Shown here: positions 16,642 through 25,495 of the stretch, one piece after another | How positions within the stretch are numbered: position 1 is the first letter of the stretch | Layout of the letters: each line of letters begins with the position of its first letter | NCBI RefSeq assembly: GCF_000264945.2 | Contig: NZ_CP013072.1 | Coordinates: 1-64,000 of the forward strand | DNA: 64,000 nucleotides | Direction of reading: 5' to 3' | Source: Sphingobium indicum B90A | GTDB lineage: Bacteria; Pseudomonadota; Alphaproteobacteria; Sphingomonadales; Sphingomonadaceae | Made by a program: the position numbers and the translations under genes | Notes under the pieces: model-generated | Databases searched by the model: none | The model's input: the letters and a program-made list of their open reading frames with translations, nothing else | What the model was told of the DNA's origin: nothing

Positions 16642-18876
16642 TTATGCCGCCTGCCGGATCATCTCCCCTGGCAGATGCGCCGCGAAATGATCGATGGCCA
16701 TGGCAAGCGAATGCAGCGGCGCCCCCCGGCGACTGGCCAGCGCGGCATTGGCGGGCCGCTCCGCCGTCCAGCCCAGCGTCCGGTGGGGAACGCCCCGGAT
16801 GCGCGAGGGGTCGCAGCCGCAGCTCATCGCGATCCGGCGCGCGAAATCGGCCCAGGACAGCGCCTCGCCATTGGTCAGGTGCCATGGCCCGGCCTCGCCG
16901 TCGATCAGCAGGTCCAGCGACGTCGCGACCAGATGCGGCACATAGGTGGGCGTCACGATCAGGTCCTCCGCCGCCAATATGGTCTCTCCGCGCCTCAGCG
17001 ACCGCACCACGGCGACCGCGAAATTATGATCGTCATGGGGCGAGAAGAAGGCGGCGGTGCGGATGATCAGGTGGCGACCGGACGGGTGAGGGGCGCCCAG
17101 CGCGGCGATCCCTTCTTCCATCTCCGCCTTGCTGAGGCCATAGCAGTTGCGCGGCGCGACCGGATCGTCCTCGACATAGGGCGCGCCCTTCTTCCCGTCG
17201 AAGACGAGATCGCTGGAGAAGGAAAGCGACGCGACGCCGCGATCCCCGCACGCCTTCGCCAGCGCCACGGCTCCCCGCGCATTGGCGGTCAGGCAGGCGT
17301 CCCGCGCCGTTTCCGCCTCGTCCACCCGGACCCAGCCGGCGGCGTTGACGACCGCCCAGGGCGCAATGCGGTCGAGCGCGGCGGCGACCGTCTCCGGCGC
17401 CGTCAGGTCCAGTTCCGCCCGCGATGTCAGGATGAAGGGAATGTTCCGCAGCGCGCAGGCCCGCGCCATCGCCCGGCCCAACGTTCCCGTCGCGCCGCAT
17501 ATCAGCAGCGGGCGGACCGAAGAGAGATGGTCCGAACAAGGACTGGCCGCAGAGTTATGCGAACGCCCGGCCAGATGCGCCTTCATCGATGCGGGGCGGG
17601 CCACGCCCGGATGGACGATCCGCACGGCGCGCTGCCACCAGCCCGCGCCATCCGCCAGCATCGGGCGCTCACCCCCGCGGGCCAGCGCCCGCGCCAGCGG
17701 CAGCAGCGCCGTGGCGCGCGGCGTTCCGTTGCTGACGTCCCACAGGCCCGGCTCATAATGGCCCGGCTGCGTCAGCAGGCTGTTCCACCCCGAACTGCCC
17801 AGCAACGACCAGAGGGTGACGGCCTCGACCGGGATCGCTTCGGCGCATAGCCGACCGGCAATGTCCCAGGCCTGGGCGATCCAGCGCAACTGCTCCTCCC
17901 GCGTGCAGCCATTATGGACCTCGGTGACGGCCAGCGACCGCCCATAGCGGGTCCATGCCTCGCGCAGGGCGCCCTCCAGCCCCTGGGGCGGCGGCTCCAG
18001 CACGCGGATGGCCTCCACATCGGCATAGAGCTGCGTGTCGCTGCCGCCATGGCTATGCGCGGGATAGCGGTGGAGCCGGTGGTCGAGGAAGCGGTCGCTC
18101 GTCAGATAATGGTTGATGCCGATGATGTCCGGCGGACAGGGATCGTCGGCGATGGCGCGCAGCCTGTCCTGAAAGCCGAAGCCCGAAAGGCGCTCCCACA
18201 GCGGATGCTCGCGCGTCATCATGCCGCAGAGCAGATCCCAGCTCGCCCAGCGGCGCAGATTGTCGAACCCCGCCTGTTCGCGAAGGGATGCGGTGGCGTA
18301 GCTGCGGCCCAGATCGTCGGTCTGGATCAGCCGCGCGGCAGGATTGACCCGCCGGATCGCCCGCATCGACAGGCGAACGGCGTCGATCTGGTTCAGCAGC
18401 GCCAGCCAGAAGGACGGTTCGGACCGATGATGCGGATACCAATGGCCGTACAGGGCGGAAAAGCGGGCGGTGGTCAGCGGCTCGTTGACCGGCGTCCAGT
18501 CGGCGATCCATGGATAGCGCTCCGCCGCCGCCCCCGCATGACGCGCCAGCCCGGCTGCGAAACCCTCTTCCAGCAGGCCGCTATAGGCCGGGCCGCTGCC
18601 ATGATGGACCAGCCCGGCGATGACGCGGATGTCAAGGTCGCGCAGCCGCCCCAGCCGTTCGTCGGTCCATTGCCAGTCGCGCTCGTCCGGATGGCGCGGG
18701 CTGACCCTCTCCCACAGGACGGGATAGCGGATCGCCCGGATGCCCAGCATCGCCAGCCGGTCCAGGTCTTCCGCCCGGTCCTGATGCCCGGTCGCCCGGA
18801 CCTGGTCCTGGTAACGGTCGTGGACGCGGTTCACGGTGCATTCCAGACCACCCCATAGCTGCGGCTGCATGGTCAT
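16642..18876 (-). CDS. Fusion of a GH1-like glycosidase and an RmlD-type sugar-nucleotide reductase
   Basis: Encodes 744 residues. Residues ~8-400 are a GH1-like barrel with acid/base Glu132 (TPVNEPLT) and a nucleophile candidate Glu319 in AVTEVHNG, a departure from the usual TENG. Residues ~453-744 form an RmlD-like short-chain reductase: Rossmann motif GATGTLG (461-467), VNAAGWVRVDEAE (510-522) and catalytic Tyr579-x3-Lys583 (CYGLSK). RmlD makes dTDP-L-rhamnose. A linker of about 50 residues joins the halves. GGAGG precedes the chosen ATG. It is transcribed divergently from another two-domain fusion (glycosyltransferase-UGM), and both probably serve the same polysaccharide. Whether the glycosidase half is catalytic or a lectin-like sensor is unclear. 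Confidence 0.8.
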   Translation of the reverse strand: MTMQPQLWGGLECTVNRVHDRYQDQVRATGHQDRAEDLDRLAMLGIRAIRYPVLWERVSPRHPDERDWQWTDERLGRLRDLDIRVIAGLVHHGSGPAYSGLLEEGFAAGLARHAGAAAERYPWIADWTPVNEPLTTARFSALYGHWYPHHRSEPSFWLALLNQIDAVRLSMRAIRRVNPAARLIQTDDLGRSYATASLREQAGFDNLRRWASWDLLCGMMTREHPLWERLSGFGFQDRLRAIADDPCPPDIIGINHYLTSDRFLDHRLHRYPAHSHGGSDTQLYADVEAIRVLEPPPQGLEGALREAWTRYGRSLAVTEVHNGCTREEQLRWIAQAWDIAGRLCAEAIPVEAVTLWSLLGSSGWNSLLTQPGHYEPGLWDVSNGTPRATALLPLARALARGGERPMLADGAGWWQRAVRIVHPGVARPASMKAHLAGRSHNSAASPCSDHLSSVRPLLICGATGTLGRAMARACALRNIPFILTSRAELDLTAPETVAAALDRIAPWAVVNAAGWVRVDEAETARDACLTANARGAVALAKACGDRGVASLSFSSDLVFDGKKGAPYVEDDPVAPRNCYGLSKAEMEEGIAALGAPHPSGRHLIIRTAAFFSPHDDHNFAVAVVRSLRRGETILAAEDLIVTPTYVPHLVATSLDLLIDGEAGPWHLTNGEALSWADFARRIAMSCGCDPSRIRGVPHRTLGWTAERPANAALASRRGAPLHSLAMAIDHFAAHLPGEMIRQAA

Positions 18877-19057
18877 TCCGGTCCTCCGTTGCAATGGCGG
18901 GCGCGATGATCGGTCGATTATTTGGCTCGTTGAACTTCGATCAAGTGAAAAGCGGAGAATTGCGACATCCCAGCAACCTGGATCAATAGAGGACAAGGAA
19001 CGGACCGTTCGCCGTCGTGGTTTGATCAATGTTCACACCGCAGAAAGGTTGCGTAAT
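18877..19057. promoter_or_regulatory. Divergent promoter region between the two fusion genes
   Basis: 181 bp separate the start codons of the GH1-RmlD and glycosyltransferase-UGM fusions. It must contain both promoters, so the two are probably regulated together. No clear operator dyad was recognised. Confidence 0.45.
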
Positions 19058-21427
19058 ATGGTCCAGACCCAGTCTTCCCCTTGGCATGAATCTGGATCAA
19101 TTCCGTCGAACGGCGCGCATACCATTCTCTGCTTCAGTCATTTGCGGTGGAAATTCGTCTTTCAGCGTCCCCAGCATCTGATGAGTCGCTTCGCCGCCCA
19201 ATCCCGCGTCCTCTTCTGGGAAGAACCCTGCCTTGTCGAAGGCCTGCCGGAGCCGGACCTGCATATCGACGTCTGCGCCACCAGCGGCGTCATCGTCATC
19301 ACGCCGCAACTGCCGGCCGACGGCGCGCGGGAAGAGGATGGCGAGAATTCGAAGCACCTGCTCGACCTGTTCCTGACGGGCGAATCCGGTCCGTTCGTGC
19401 GCTGGTACTACACCCCCATGATGCTGCCCTTTTCGGAACATGTCATGGCTGACTGCATCGTCTACGACTGCATGGACGAGCTGGCCAATTTCAAGGGCGC
19501 GCCGCCCGAACTGCTGCCGCTGGAACAGCGCCTGCTGTCCCAGGCCGACCTGGTGTTCACGGGCGGCTACAGCCTTTATGAGGCGAAGAAGGACCGGCAT
19601 GGCCATGTCTATCCCTTTCCCTCCAGCGTCGATGCCGCGCATTTCGCCCAGGCCCGCTCTGCCCCGATCCGGCGTCCGGATGACGCCCGCCCGCGCCTGG
19701 GCTTCTACGGCGTCGTCGACGAGAGGATGGATGTCGAACTGCTGGCGGTGCTGGCCGATGCGCGCCCCGGCTGGGATCTGGAGATCGTCGGCCCGGTCGT
19801 GAAGATCGGAGAGGCGGACCTGCCGCGCCGGCCCAATCTCCATTTCCTGGGCGGCCGTTCCTATGACGACCTGCCCGGCTGCGTCGCGGACTGGGACGTG
19901 GCCCTGATGCCGTTCGCCATCAACGACGCGACGCGCTTCATCAGCCCGACGAAGACGCCCGAATATCTGGCGGCCGGAAAGCCGGTCGTGTCGACGCCCA
20001 TCGCCGACGTCATCCGCCATTACGGACAGATCGAGGCGGTGCGGATCGCGGAGCGCGGCGAAGCCTTCATCCGCGCCTGCGATGCGGCGCTGGCCCTTTC
20101 CCGCTCCGGCGGCGACTGGCTGGCGGAGGCGGACAAGGTGCTGGCCGGCATGTCCTGGGACAAGAGTTTCCAGCAGATGAGCCGCCTTATCAGGGAAACG
20201 ATCTCGCGCGGCGCTCATGCCCATCCCATCGTGTCGCCCACCAGTTGGAAAAGCGGCCCGTCGCGGCATTATGACGCGATGGTCGTCGGGGCGGGCTTCG
20301 CGGGCGCCGTCATGGCCGAAAGGCTGGCCGCCGACGGCGGCAGGAAGGTGCTGCTGGTCGACCGCCGCCCGCATGTCGGCGGCAATGCCTATGACGAGCT
20401 GGACGATGCCGGAGTCCTCATCCACCGCTATGGCCCGCACATCTTCCACACCAATTCGCAGGAAATATTCGACTATCTCTCCCGCTTCACCCGATGGCGG
20501 CCCTATGAACATCGCGTGCTGGCGGCGGTGGACGACCTGCTGGTGCCGATGCCGATCAACCGGACCACGCTCAACATGCTCTATGGCCTGGACCTGGCGA
20601 CGGAGGAGGAGGCCGCCGCCTTCCTCGCTGCGCAGGCGGAGCCGGTGTCGGTCGTCCGCACTTCCGAAGATGTGGTGATCTCGGCAGTGGGACGGGAACT
20701 CTATGAAAAGTTCTTCCAGGGCTATACGCGCAAGCAATGGGGTCTCGATCCGTCGGAACTGGACAAGGCGGTGACCTCGCGCGTGCCGACGCGCACCAGC
20801 AAAGACGATCGCTATTTCACCGACAGGTTCCAGGCGATGCCGCTCGAAGGCTATACGCGCATGTTCGAGCGGATGCTGGATCATCCCAATATCGACATAT
20901 TGCTGGGGGTCGACTATTGCGAGGCGCGCGACGCCTATCCACACGATCATCTGGTGTTCACCGGCCCGATCGACGAATATTTCGGCTATCGCTATGGCAA
21001 GCTGCCTTACCGCTCGCTTAGGTTCCGGCATGTCAGCCTGGATGTCGACCGATACCAGCCCGTGGCGGTCGTGAACTATCCGTCCCCCGACGTGCCGCAC
21101 ACCCGGATCACCGAATATAAGTACCTGACCGGGCAGCAGGTGCCGGGGACCAGCATCACCTATGAATTCCCGGCGGCGGAGGGCGACCCCTATTATCCGA
21201 TCCCCCGCCCGGAAAACCAGCAACTCTTCAAACGCTATGAAGCGCTGGCGATGGCGCAGACCGACGTCACCTTCGTCGGGCGGCTCGCCACCTACCGCTA
21301 TTATAATATGGACCAGGTGGTGGGACAGGCGCTGGCGACCTATCGCCGGATGACGAAGGCCCCCGCCATCCGCACCGTGCCCGCCCACCTCGCGGCCGCC
21401 GCGCAGCCCCGCCCCTCGGCGGGGTGA
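19058..21427 (+). CDS. Fusion of a glycosyltransferase and UDP-galactopyranose mutase
   Basis: Encodes 789 residues. Residues ~20-385 resemble a GT-B glycosyltransferase (HLRWKFVFQRPQHLMSRFA at the N-terminus, SPTKTPEYLAAGKPVVSTPI near 305 as the nucleotide-sugar binding region). Residues ~403-770 are a UDP-galactopyranose mutase: the FAD-binding VVGAGFAGAVMAERLA near 408, HRYGPHIFHTNSQEIFDYL, and TRKQWGLDPSEL. UGM makes UDP-galactofuranose, which the fused transferase may then use or add next to. The start is the ATG at 19058 with AAAGG upstream; earlier in-frame codons overlap the divergent promoter. A 16-bp terminator hairpin follows. Confidence 0.85.
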   Translation: MVQTQSSPWHESGSIPSNGAHTILCFSHLRWKFVFQRPQHLMSRFAAQSRVLFWEEPCLVEGLPEPDLHIDVCATSGVIVITPQLPADGAREEDGENSKHLLDLFLTGESGPFVRWYYTPMMLPFSEHVMADCIVYDCMDELANFKGAPPELLPLEQRLLSQADLVFTGGYSLYEAKKDRHGHVYPFPSSVDAAHFAQARSAPIRRPDDARPRLGFYGVVDERMDVELLAVLADARPGWDLEIVGPVVKIGEADLPRRPNLHFLGGRSYDDLPGCVADWDVALMPFAINDATRFISPTKTPEYLAAGKPVVSTPIADVIRHYGQIEAVRIAERGEAFIRACDAALALSRSGGDWLAEADKVLAGMSWDKSFQQMSRLIRETISRGAHAHPIVSPTSWKSGPSRHYDAMVVGAGFAGAVMAERLAADGGRKVLLVDRRPHVGGNAYDELDDAGVLIHRYGPHIFHTNSQEIFDYLSRFTRWRPYEHRVLAAVDDLLVPMPINRTTLNMLYGLDLATEEEAAAFLAAQAEPVSVVRTSEDVVISAVGRELYEKFFQGYTRKQWGLDPSELDKAVTSRVPTRTSKDDRYFTDRFQAMPLEGYTRMFERMLDHPNIDILLGVDYCEARDAYPHDHLVFTGPIDEYFGYRYGKLPYRSLRFRHVSLDVDRYQPVAVVNYPSPDVPHTRITEYKYLTGQQVPGTSITYEFPAAEGDPYYPIPRPENQQLFKRYEALAMAQTDVTFVGRLATYRYYNMDQVVGQALATYRRMTKAPAIRTVPAHLAAAAQPRPSAG

Positions 21428-21454
21428 CTCACCAAGCGGGAAAGGATCGACATT

Positions 21455-21491
21455 GAAGCGGCCGATCCGATGTAGTCGGATCGGCCGCTTC
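21455..21491. terminator. Bidirectional-looking intrinsic terminator
   Basis: A perfect 16-bp stem (21455-21470 with 21476-21491) closes a TGTAG loop, followed by a T-containing stretch (TTTGTTTT). It lies between the glycosyltransferase-UGM gene and the convergent hemerythrin gene. Confidence 0.8.
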
Positions 21492-21548
21492 AGGCCTTTG
21501 TTTTACCACCTTTTCCGAGTCAGCCGATGATCCTGTCGGCTTGGAAAC

Positions 21549-22082
21549 CTAAAGCCCGCTGTCGTAACGCGCCATCTCCTCCTGATAGCGCGTGGTCATC
21601 CGTTCCTGATCCGCCGGCGGGATTTCCTCCTTCAGGTGAAGGAAGCGGTCATTTTCCTCTTCATAGACATGATGGGCGACCGCGCCCTTGATATGCTCCA
21701 GCTTTTCGCCCCAATCGTCGCCCAGCGGATCGAGCGCTTCCAGCAGGGCGAGCTGGACCTTGGCGGCCTGCTGCTCCTCATAGGCCATCGCCATATGCGT
21801 CTTGTGGTCGTGCGAAAGCTGCGGGTAGATGACCGCTTCCTCCGCGCTGGAATGGGCCGTCAGCAGCGCGGCGAGCTTTCGCTGGGCGCGCGTGCGGCTG
21901 GACGCGTCCATCGCCGCCTCCGCTTCGCTGAAGGCCATTTCGATCTGCTGGTGATGCTGGAGGATCTGGTCGAGCCAGTCTCCCGCCCCGGCCGCCGCCC
22001 GCGCCTTCTCTCTTGCGCGGGCGCGGTCCTCTTCCGATTCCGGCGGCGTGACGGCTGCGACGAACCTGTCGATGACGGACAT
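21549..22082 (-). CDS. Hemerythrin HHE domain protein
   Basis: Encodes 177 residues. It carries the four-helix HHE layout that binds a di-iron centre: DQILQHHQQIEMAFSEAE (about 38-55), LLTAHSSAEEAVIYPQLS (about 73-90), a long third helix with HDHKTHMAMAYEEQ, and HIKGAVAHHVYEEEND (about 129-144). Such proteins act in oxygen or nitric-oxide sensing, iron storage or stress. No signal peptide is visible. An excellent ribosome binding site (AGAGGAGA) precedes the ATG. It is separated from the Tad operon by about 116 bp and shares its strand. Confidence 0.88.
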   Translation of the reverse strand: MSVIDRFVAAVTPPESEEDRARAREKARAAAGAGDWLDQILQHHQQIEMAFSEAEAAMDASSRTRAQRKLAALLTAHSSAEEAVIYPQLSHDHKTHMAMAYEEQQAAKVQLALLEALDPLGDDWGEKLEHIKGAVAHHVYEEENDRFLHLKEEIPPADQERMTTRYQEEMARYDSGL

Positions 22083-22198
22083 GGGATTCTCCTCTGCTCA
22101 TGGGCGTGACTCCCATGCAAGCGCGGCACCGCGCTTCCGGTTCCTGAACGGCGGACCAAAGCGGAAGGCCGCTAACACAGGTTTAAGGGGCGTCCCCT

Positions 22199-22621
22199 TC
22201 AATAGCTCCCGTTCGTGACGACGATGCTGGCGCTCACCGTGGGGGAGGGCATGGGTATGAAGGCCGCATAACGCATCATCGGACTGCCGCTCATGTCATA
22301 GCTGACCCGCACCCGGAACGTCCCGGTCGCATCAGGCCCCGCCGTGACGACCGGCCCGCCGCCCGCCGCGAGCAGGGTGCCATAGCCGCCGATCACCGCC
22401 TGCGCCCGGCCCTGCGCCAGCGCCGTGCGTTCCGTGGTGGAAAGCCCCGCCACGGCGGCGCGAGCGCCCTCGACCGCGGCATGGCGCACGCCCATCAGCG
22501 CGGCGAAGTAGAAGGAATAGAGCACGACCGCGAAGACCAGCATCAGCAGCGCAGGCGCCAGCAGCGCGAATTCCAGCGCCGCCAGCCCCCGCTCGCATGT
22601 CCGCAGCCGCCGCGCCGGCAT
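22199..22621 (-). CDS. tadE: TadE-like pilus assembly protein (minor pseudopilin)
   Basis: Encodes 140 residues. The N-terminus RTCERGLAALEFALLAPALLMLVFAVVLYSFYF has the TadE prepilin-like pattern, Gly followed by a hydrophobic helix with Glu at +5 (G-LAALE). The remainder is a small periplasmic domain. It is the last gene of the leftward Tad operon, 5 bp after flp. Confidence 0.8.
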   Translation of the reverse strand: MPARRLRTCERGLAALEFALLAPALLMLVFAVVLYSFYFAALMGVRHAAVEGARAAVAGLSTTERTALAQGRAQAVIGGYGTLLAAGGGPVVTAGPDATGTFRVRVSYDMSGSPMMRYAAFIPMPSPTVSASIVVTNGSY

Positions 22622-22626
22622 CGCGA

Positions 22627-22809
22627 TCAGCCCGGATTGACGCTGTTGAACATCGTCGTGAAGGCGGTGCCGAGCTGCGTGCGGAAATTGGCGCCGACCG
22701 CGACGATGGCGGCGACCACCACCGCGCCCAGCACGGCATATTCCACCGCCGTCAGGCCTTTTTCATCCCGCGCCAGTTTCGCGATCAGCGAACCTAAAAA
22801 CTTGTTCAT
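22627..22809 (-). CDS. flp: Flp-type major pilin
   Basis: Encodes 60 residues. The Flp prepilin pattern is clear: a short basic leader (MNKFLGSLIAKLARDEKG), a cleavage site after that Gly, then LTAVEYAVLGAVVVAAIVAVG with the conserved Glu-Tyr at +5/+6. It is the structural subunit of the adhesive Tad pilus. GGAGGAC precedes the ATG. Unusually, the gene is next to last in the operon, behind the assembly genes, not first. Confidence 0.92.
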   Translation of the reverse strand: MNKFLGSLIAKLARDEKGLTAVEYAVLGAVVVAAIVAVGANFRTQLGTAFTTMFNSVNPG

Positions 22810-22882
22810 CCTTGTCCTCCAATCCCCTCTGCAAAAGACCAACGGCGCACGATGAGGGGGGACCGCGCGCCGCCGTGAAAAC

Positions 22883-24679
22883 TCACACCAGCACCGGCAC
22901 CCCGCAGCGCGCGCCCGTCGCCCAGAGCGTCGCATGGCCAAGCTGGACGCCCAGCGCGGCGAGCAGGTCGGTGACCAGCGGATCGATGGTAGTGCCGACC
23001 AGCCCGGCGACCGGATTGACCACCGCGCTCGACAATTGCGACCGGGCGAGCGCCCTGGTCGCATCGCAGACGATCGGCAGGCATGATCCCAGCAACGTCA
23101 CCTGCAACCCGTCCTGTCCGCCCAGGCTGCCCACCAGCGATGTCAGCAGCGGCCCGACCTGCGCCCCATTGCCAATGCTGGCGGGCGTGCCGGGCGATCC
23201 GGGACGGCCTATGCTGCCCTGCCCGCCGGGGCCGAAGACGAGGGCGCCGCTCGCGCCCATGACCGGCTGCGCCACCGCGCGGCTGTCCACCGTGACGACG
23301 CCCAGCACATTGACGATCCGGACCGAACGCACGTCGGCGGCGGACAAGGGCGGCATCGGCCGCGTCATGGCGCCGGCAGGCAAGGCGCCGATATAGGCGT
23401 TGACGAGGCCGCTGCCGGCCTGCACCGTCACCCGCGTGTCGCGCGCCTGTTCGGCCGTGTCGGGGCAATCGATGGCGCTGACCTGCCCCTGCGCCGCCGC
23501 AATGTCGATCGTGACCGGCAGGTTGACGACGATCAGCGGAACGCCCAGCAGGCTGACGTTCCTGATCCCGACGTCCAGTTGCAGCCGCAAGGCCGACGTG
23601 GAAACGCTGGTCTCCCCCGCCGGACCGAAGGAGAAGCGGGGCCGGTCCATCGGCCCGGTCGCCATCGCGGCCAGCAGGACGCTGCTGCCCGGCGCCACGG
23701 CGCCGATCGCGTCCGACAGGTCGACCGCGCCATTGCCCGCCTGCACGGCGTAGGAAAAGAGCTGATAGGCATTGATCCCGGCGCGCAGGGCCGGTTTCTC
23801 GTCCGCCCCGCCGACCGGCATGTTCTTCCACACGCCAAGGCCGAACAGGCCGTTGAGCGGCACGGCATAACCATTGCCGACCTGCCCGGCGAGCAGGCTC
23901 AGGGTCGCGGCGGTCGCGCTGTCGTCGGCCGCGCTGGCGGCGGCGGCGAGCAAGTCCCGAAGCCCCACGGTGCGGGCGGTGAGCGCGCCATAGGTGCCGC
24001 TCTCCCCGACCCGCTGCGCCAGCGCATCGAAGAACAGGCCCGCATCAACATTGCTCGCCATCAGCGCCTCGACATCGGCGGCGGAGAGGCGCAGCTCGAT
24101 GCCCAGCAGTGCGCCCAGCAGGTCGTTGACGCTGTTCACCAGCGCATTTGTGACGGTCAGCACGCCGGAACTGATGCCGATCCCCGCCTCGTCGATACGG
24201 GCCGCCGTGGCGCTGGCCGACAGGTCGGGCAGGGGATTGGCCGGACCCAGCACGCGCATCAGGAACTGGCGCGCCGGCTTCCCGGTGCGGATGCGCACGG
24301 CATTGACCTGCCCATTGCCGGGACAAAGCGCCATGCTGGCGTCGAAGCGCTGCGCCGCGCCCAACCCCGCATCGGCGCAATAGCGGCCCAGTTCGACCGA
24401 TCGGAGAATAGACGGATCATATCCGTTGCGGCTCAGGCTGTCCCGCGCCCGCGCCGCCGCCTGCGCCGGATTCTGCGCGGCGGCCAGCGCGGCCGCATCG
24501 GTCGCCGCCTGCAGATTGCGCAGGCTCACATAATAAAGCCCCCCGTCCAGCGCGAACCCCGCCGCGCCGATCAACACCGCCCCCAATGCCGCGATCATCG
24601 GCGCGACGGCGGCGGATCGGTCGCCAGCCAGCCGCCGAAGCCATGCCCGACGAAACGCGATGCGCCGCGCCCGGATCAT
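22883..24679 (-). CDS. tadG: TadG-like pilus assembly protein
   Basis: Encodes 598 residues. The N-terminal region has the TadG/vWA-associated membrane helix (SAAVAPMIAALGAVLIGAAGFALDGGLYYVSLRNLQAATDAAALAAA), then a long Ala/Gly-rich extracytoplasmic region with scattered Cys (CADAGLG, ALCPGNGQ, IDCPDTAEQ, GSCLPIVCDA) that probably form disulfides. A von Willebrand A domain with a MIDAS motif is not obvious, so it may be the shorter TadG type. Its ATG overlaps the preceding small gene by 4 bp. Confidence 0.75.
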   Translation of the reverse strand: MIRARRIAFRRAWLRRLAGDRSAAVAPMIAALGAVLIGAAGFALDGGLYYVSLRNLQAATDAAALAAAQNPAQAAARARDSLSRNGYDPSILRSVELGRYCADAGLGAAQRFDASMALCPGNGQVNAVRIRTGKPARQFLMRVLGPANPLPDLSASATAARIDEAGIGISSGVLTVTNALVNSVNDLLGALLGIELRLSAADVEALMASNVDAGLFFDALAQRVGESGTYGALTARTVGLRDLLAAAASAADDSATAATLSLLAGQVGNGYAVPLNGLFGLGVWKNMPVGGADEKPALRAGINAYQLFSYAVQAGNGAVDLSDAIGAVAPGSSVLLAAMATGPMDRPRFSFGPAGETSVSTSALRLQLDVGIRNVSLLGVPLIVVNLPVTIDIAAAQGQVSAIDCPDTAEQARDTRVTVQAGSGLVNAYIGALPAGAMTRPMPPLSAADVRSVRIVNVLGVVTVDSRAVAQPVMGASGALVFGPGGQGSIGRPGSPGTPASIGNGAQVGPLLTSLVGSLGGQDGLQVTLLGSCLPIVCDATRALARSQLSSAVVNPVAGLVGTTIDPLVTDLLAALGVQLGHATLWATGARCGVPVLV

Positions 24680-24879
24680 CGCGCCCTGTCCACCGCCCGC
24701 TCGACCCGCCGGCCGATGGACTCCAGATAGCGCTGTCGAATGACCGCAGCCTCCTCCGCCGACAGTTCGGCATTCTCGCGCACCGGGGCCTTCAACTGCG
24801 CCTCCACCACCCGCCGCGCTTCGCCCACCGGCACCGGCACCGGCGCGGGCGCAGCCGCCATCAGCAACAGCACCACCAT
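24676..24879 (-). CDS. Small Tad-operon protein of unknown function
   Basis: Encodes 67 residues: a hydrophobic start (MVVLLLMAAAPAPVPVPVG) that could be a signal peptide, then a charged helical part (ENAELSAEEAAVIRQRYLESIGRRVERAVDRAR). It overlaps tadG by 4 bp (ATGA) and lies 1 bp after the TPR gene, so it is part of the operon. I do not recognise the family. Confidence 0.6.
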   Translation of the reverse strand: MVVLLLMAAAPAPVPVPVGEARRVVEAQLKAPVRENAELSAEEAAVIRQRYLESIGRRVERAVDRAR

Positions 24880-24880
24880 C

Positions 24881-25495
24881 TCAGCCTCCCTTGCCGATCC
24901 GCGCCGCTTCCGCCGCCAGCTTCTGCCGCAGCGCCCCGTCTCCCGCCCGGCGCAACCCGGCCTCCGCCTCGTCGCGCCGCCCGCCCATGATCAGCGCCAG
25001 CAGCAGGTTGTTGCGCACCACCGCCAGTTGGGGCGCCAGATCGCTAGCCCCGCGCAACGCCTCTATCGCCGCGCCGACCCGCCCGGCCCGCAACAGCGCA
25101 TAGCCCAGCGCATTGCGCGGCAGCGGATCGGCCGGACTCGCCCGGCTCGCCCGCTCGTAACAGGCTGCCGCCTCGTCCCATCGCCCCCGCGCCGCCAGCA
25201 GATGCCCGCGCACCGCGCTGACCCCGCCGCTCGCCGTTTCGGGCGGCAGGGCCACCGCTTCCGCAGCGTCGATCTGCTTGAGGTCGATCAGGCTGTTGAC
25301 CCGCAACAGCCGCGCCTCGGCATCGCCGGGATAGCGCCGTTCGAAATCGTCGAGATAGGCCAGCGCCGCCCGTGGCCGCCCATCGGCCCGCGCCTGGTGG
25401 ATGAGTTGCAGATACAGCCCGCGCGTACCGGGCGCTTCCTCCGCTTGCCCCGGCGTTGCCGCCATCAGCATCGCCGCCAGCATCAACCGCCTCAT
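24881..25495 (-). CDS. tadD: TPR-repeat pilus assembly protein (TadD-like)
   Basis: Encodes 204 residues with a cleavable N-terminal signal (MRRLMLAAMLMAATPGQA). Helical TPR-type repeats cover residues ~35-190 (ARADGRPRAALAYLDDFERRYPGDAEA; ARGRWDEAAACYERASRASPADPLPRNALGYALLRAGR; DLAPQLAVVRNNLLLALIMGGRRDEAEAGL). In Tad systems TadD is the TPR lipoprotein helping secretin assembly; no lipobox cysteine is visible here, so it may be a soluble periplasmic version. It overlaps tadC by 4 bp. Confidence 0.75.
   Translation of the reverse strand: MRRLMLAAMLMAATPGQAEEAPGTRGLYLQLIHQARADGRPRAALAYLDDFERRYPGDAEARLLRVNSLIDLKQIDAAEAVALPPETASGGVSAVRGHLLAARGRWDEAAACYERASRASPADPLPRNALGYALLRAGRVGAAIEALRGASDLAPQLAVVRNNLLLALIMGGRRDEAEAGLRRAGDGALRQKLAAEAARIGKGG

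Noticed and set aside
19097..21388. A 763-codon frame antisense to the glycosyltransferase-UGM gene
   Set aside because: Shadow frame; the plus strand carries intact FAD-binding and transferase motifs.
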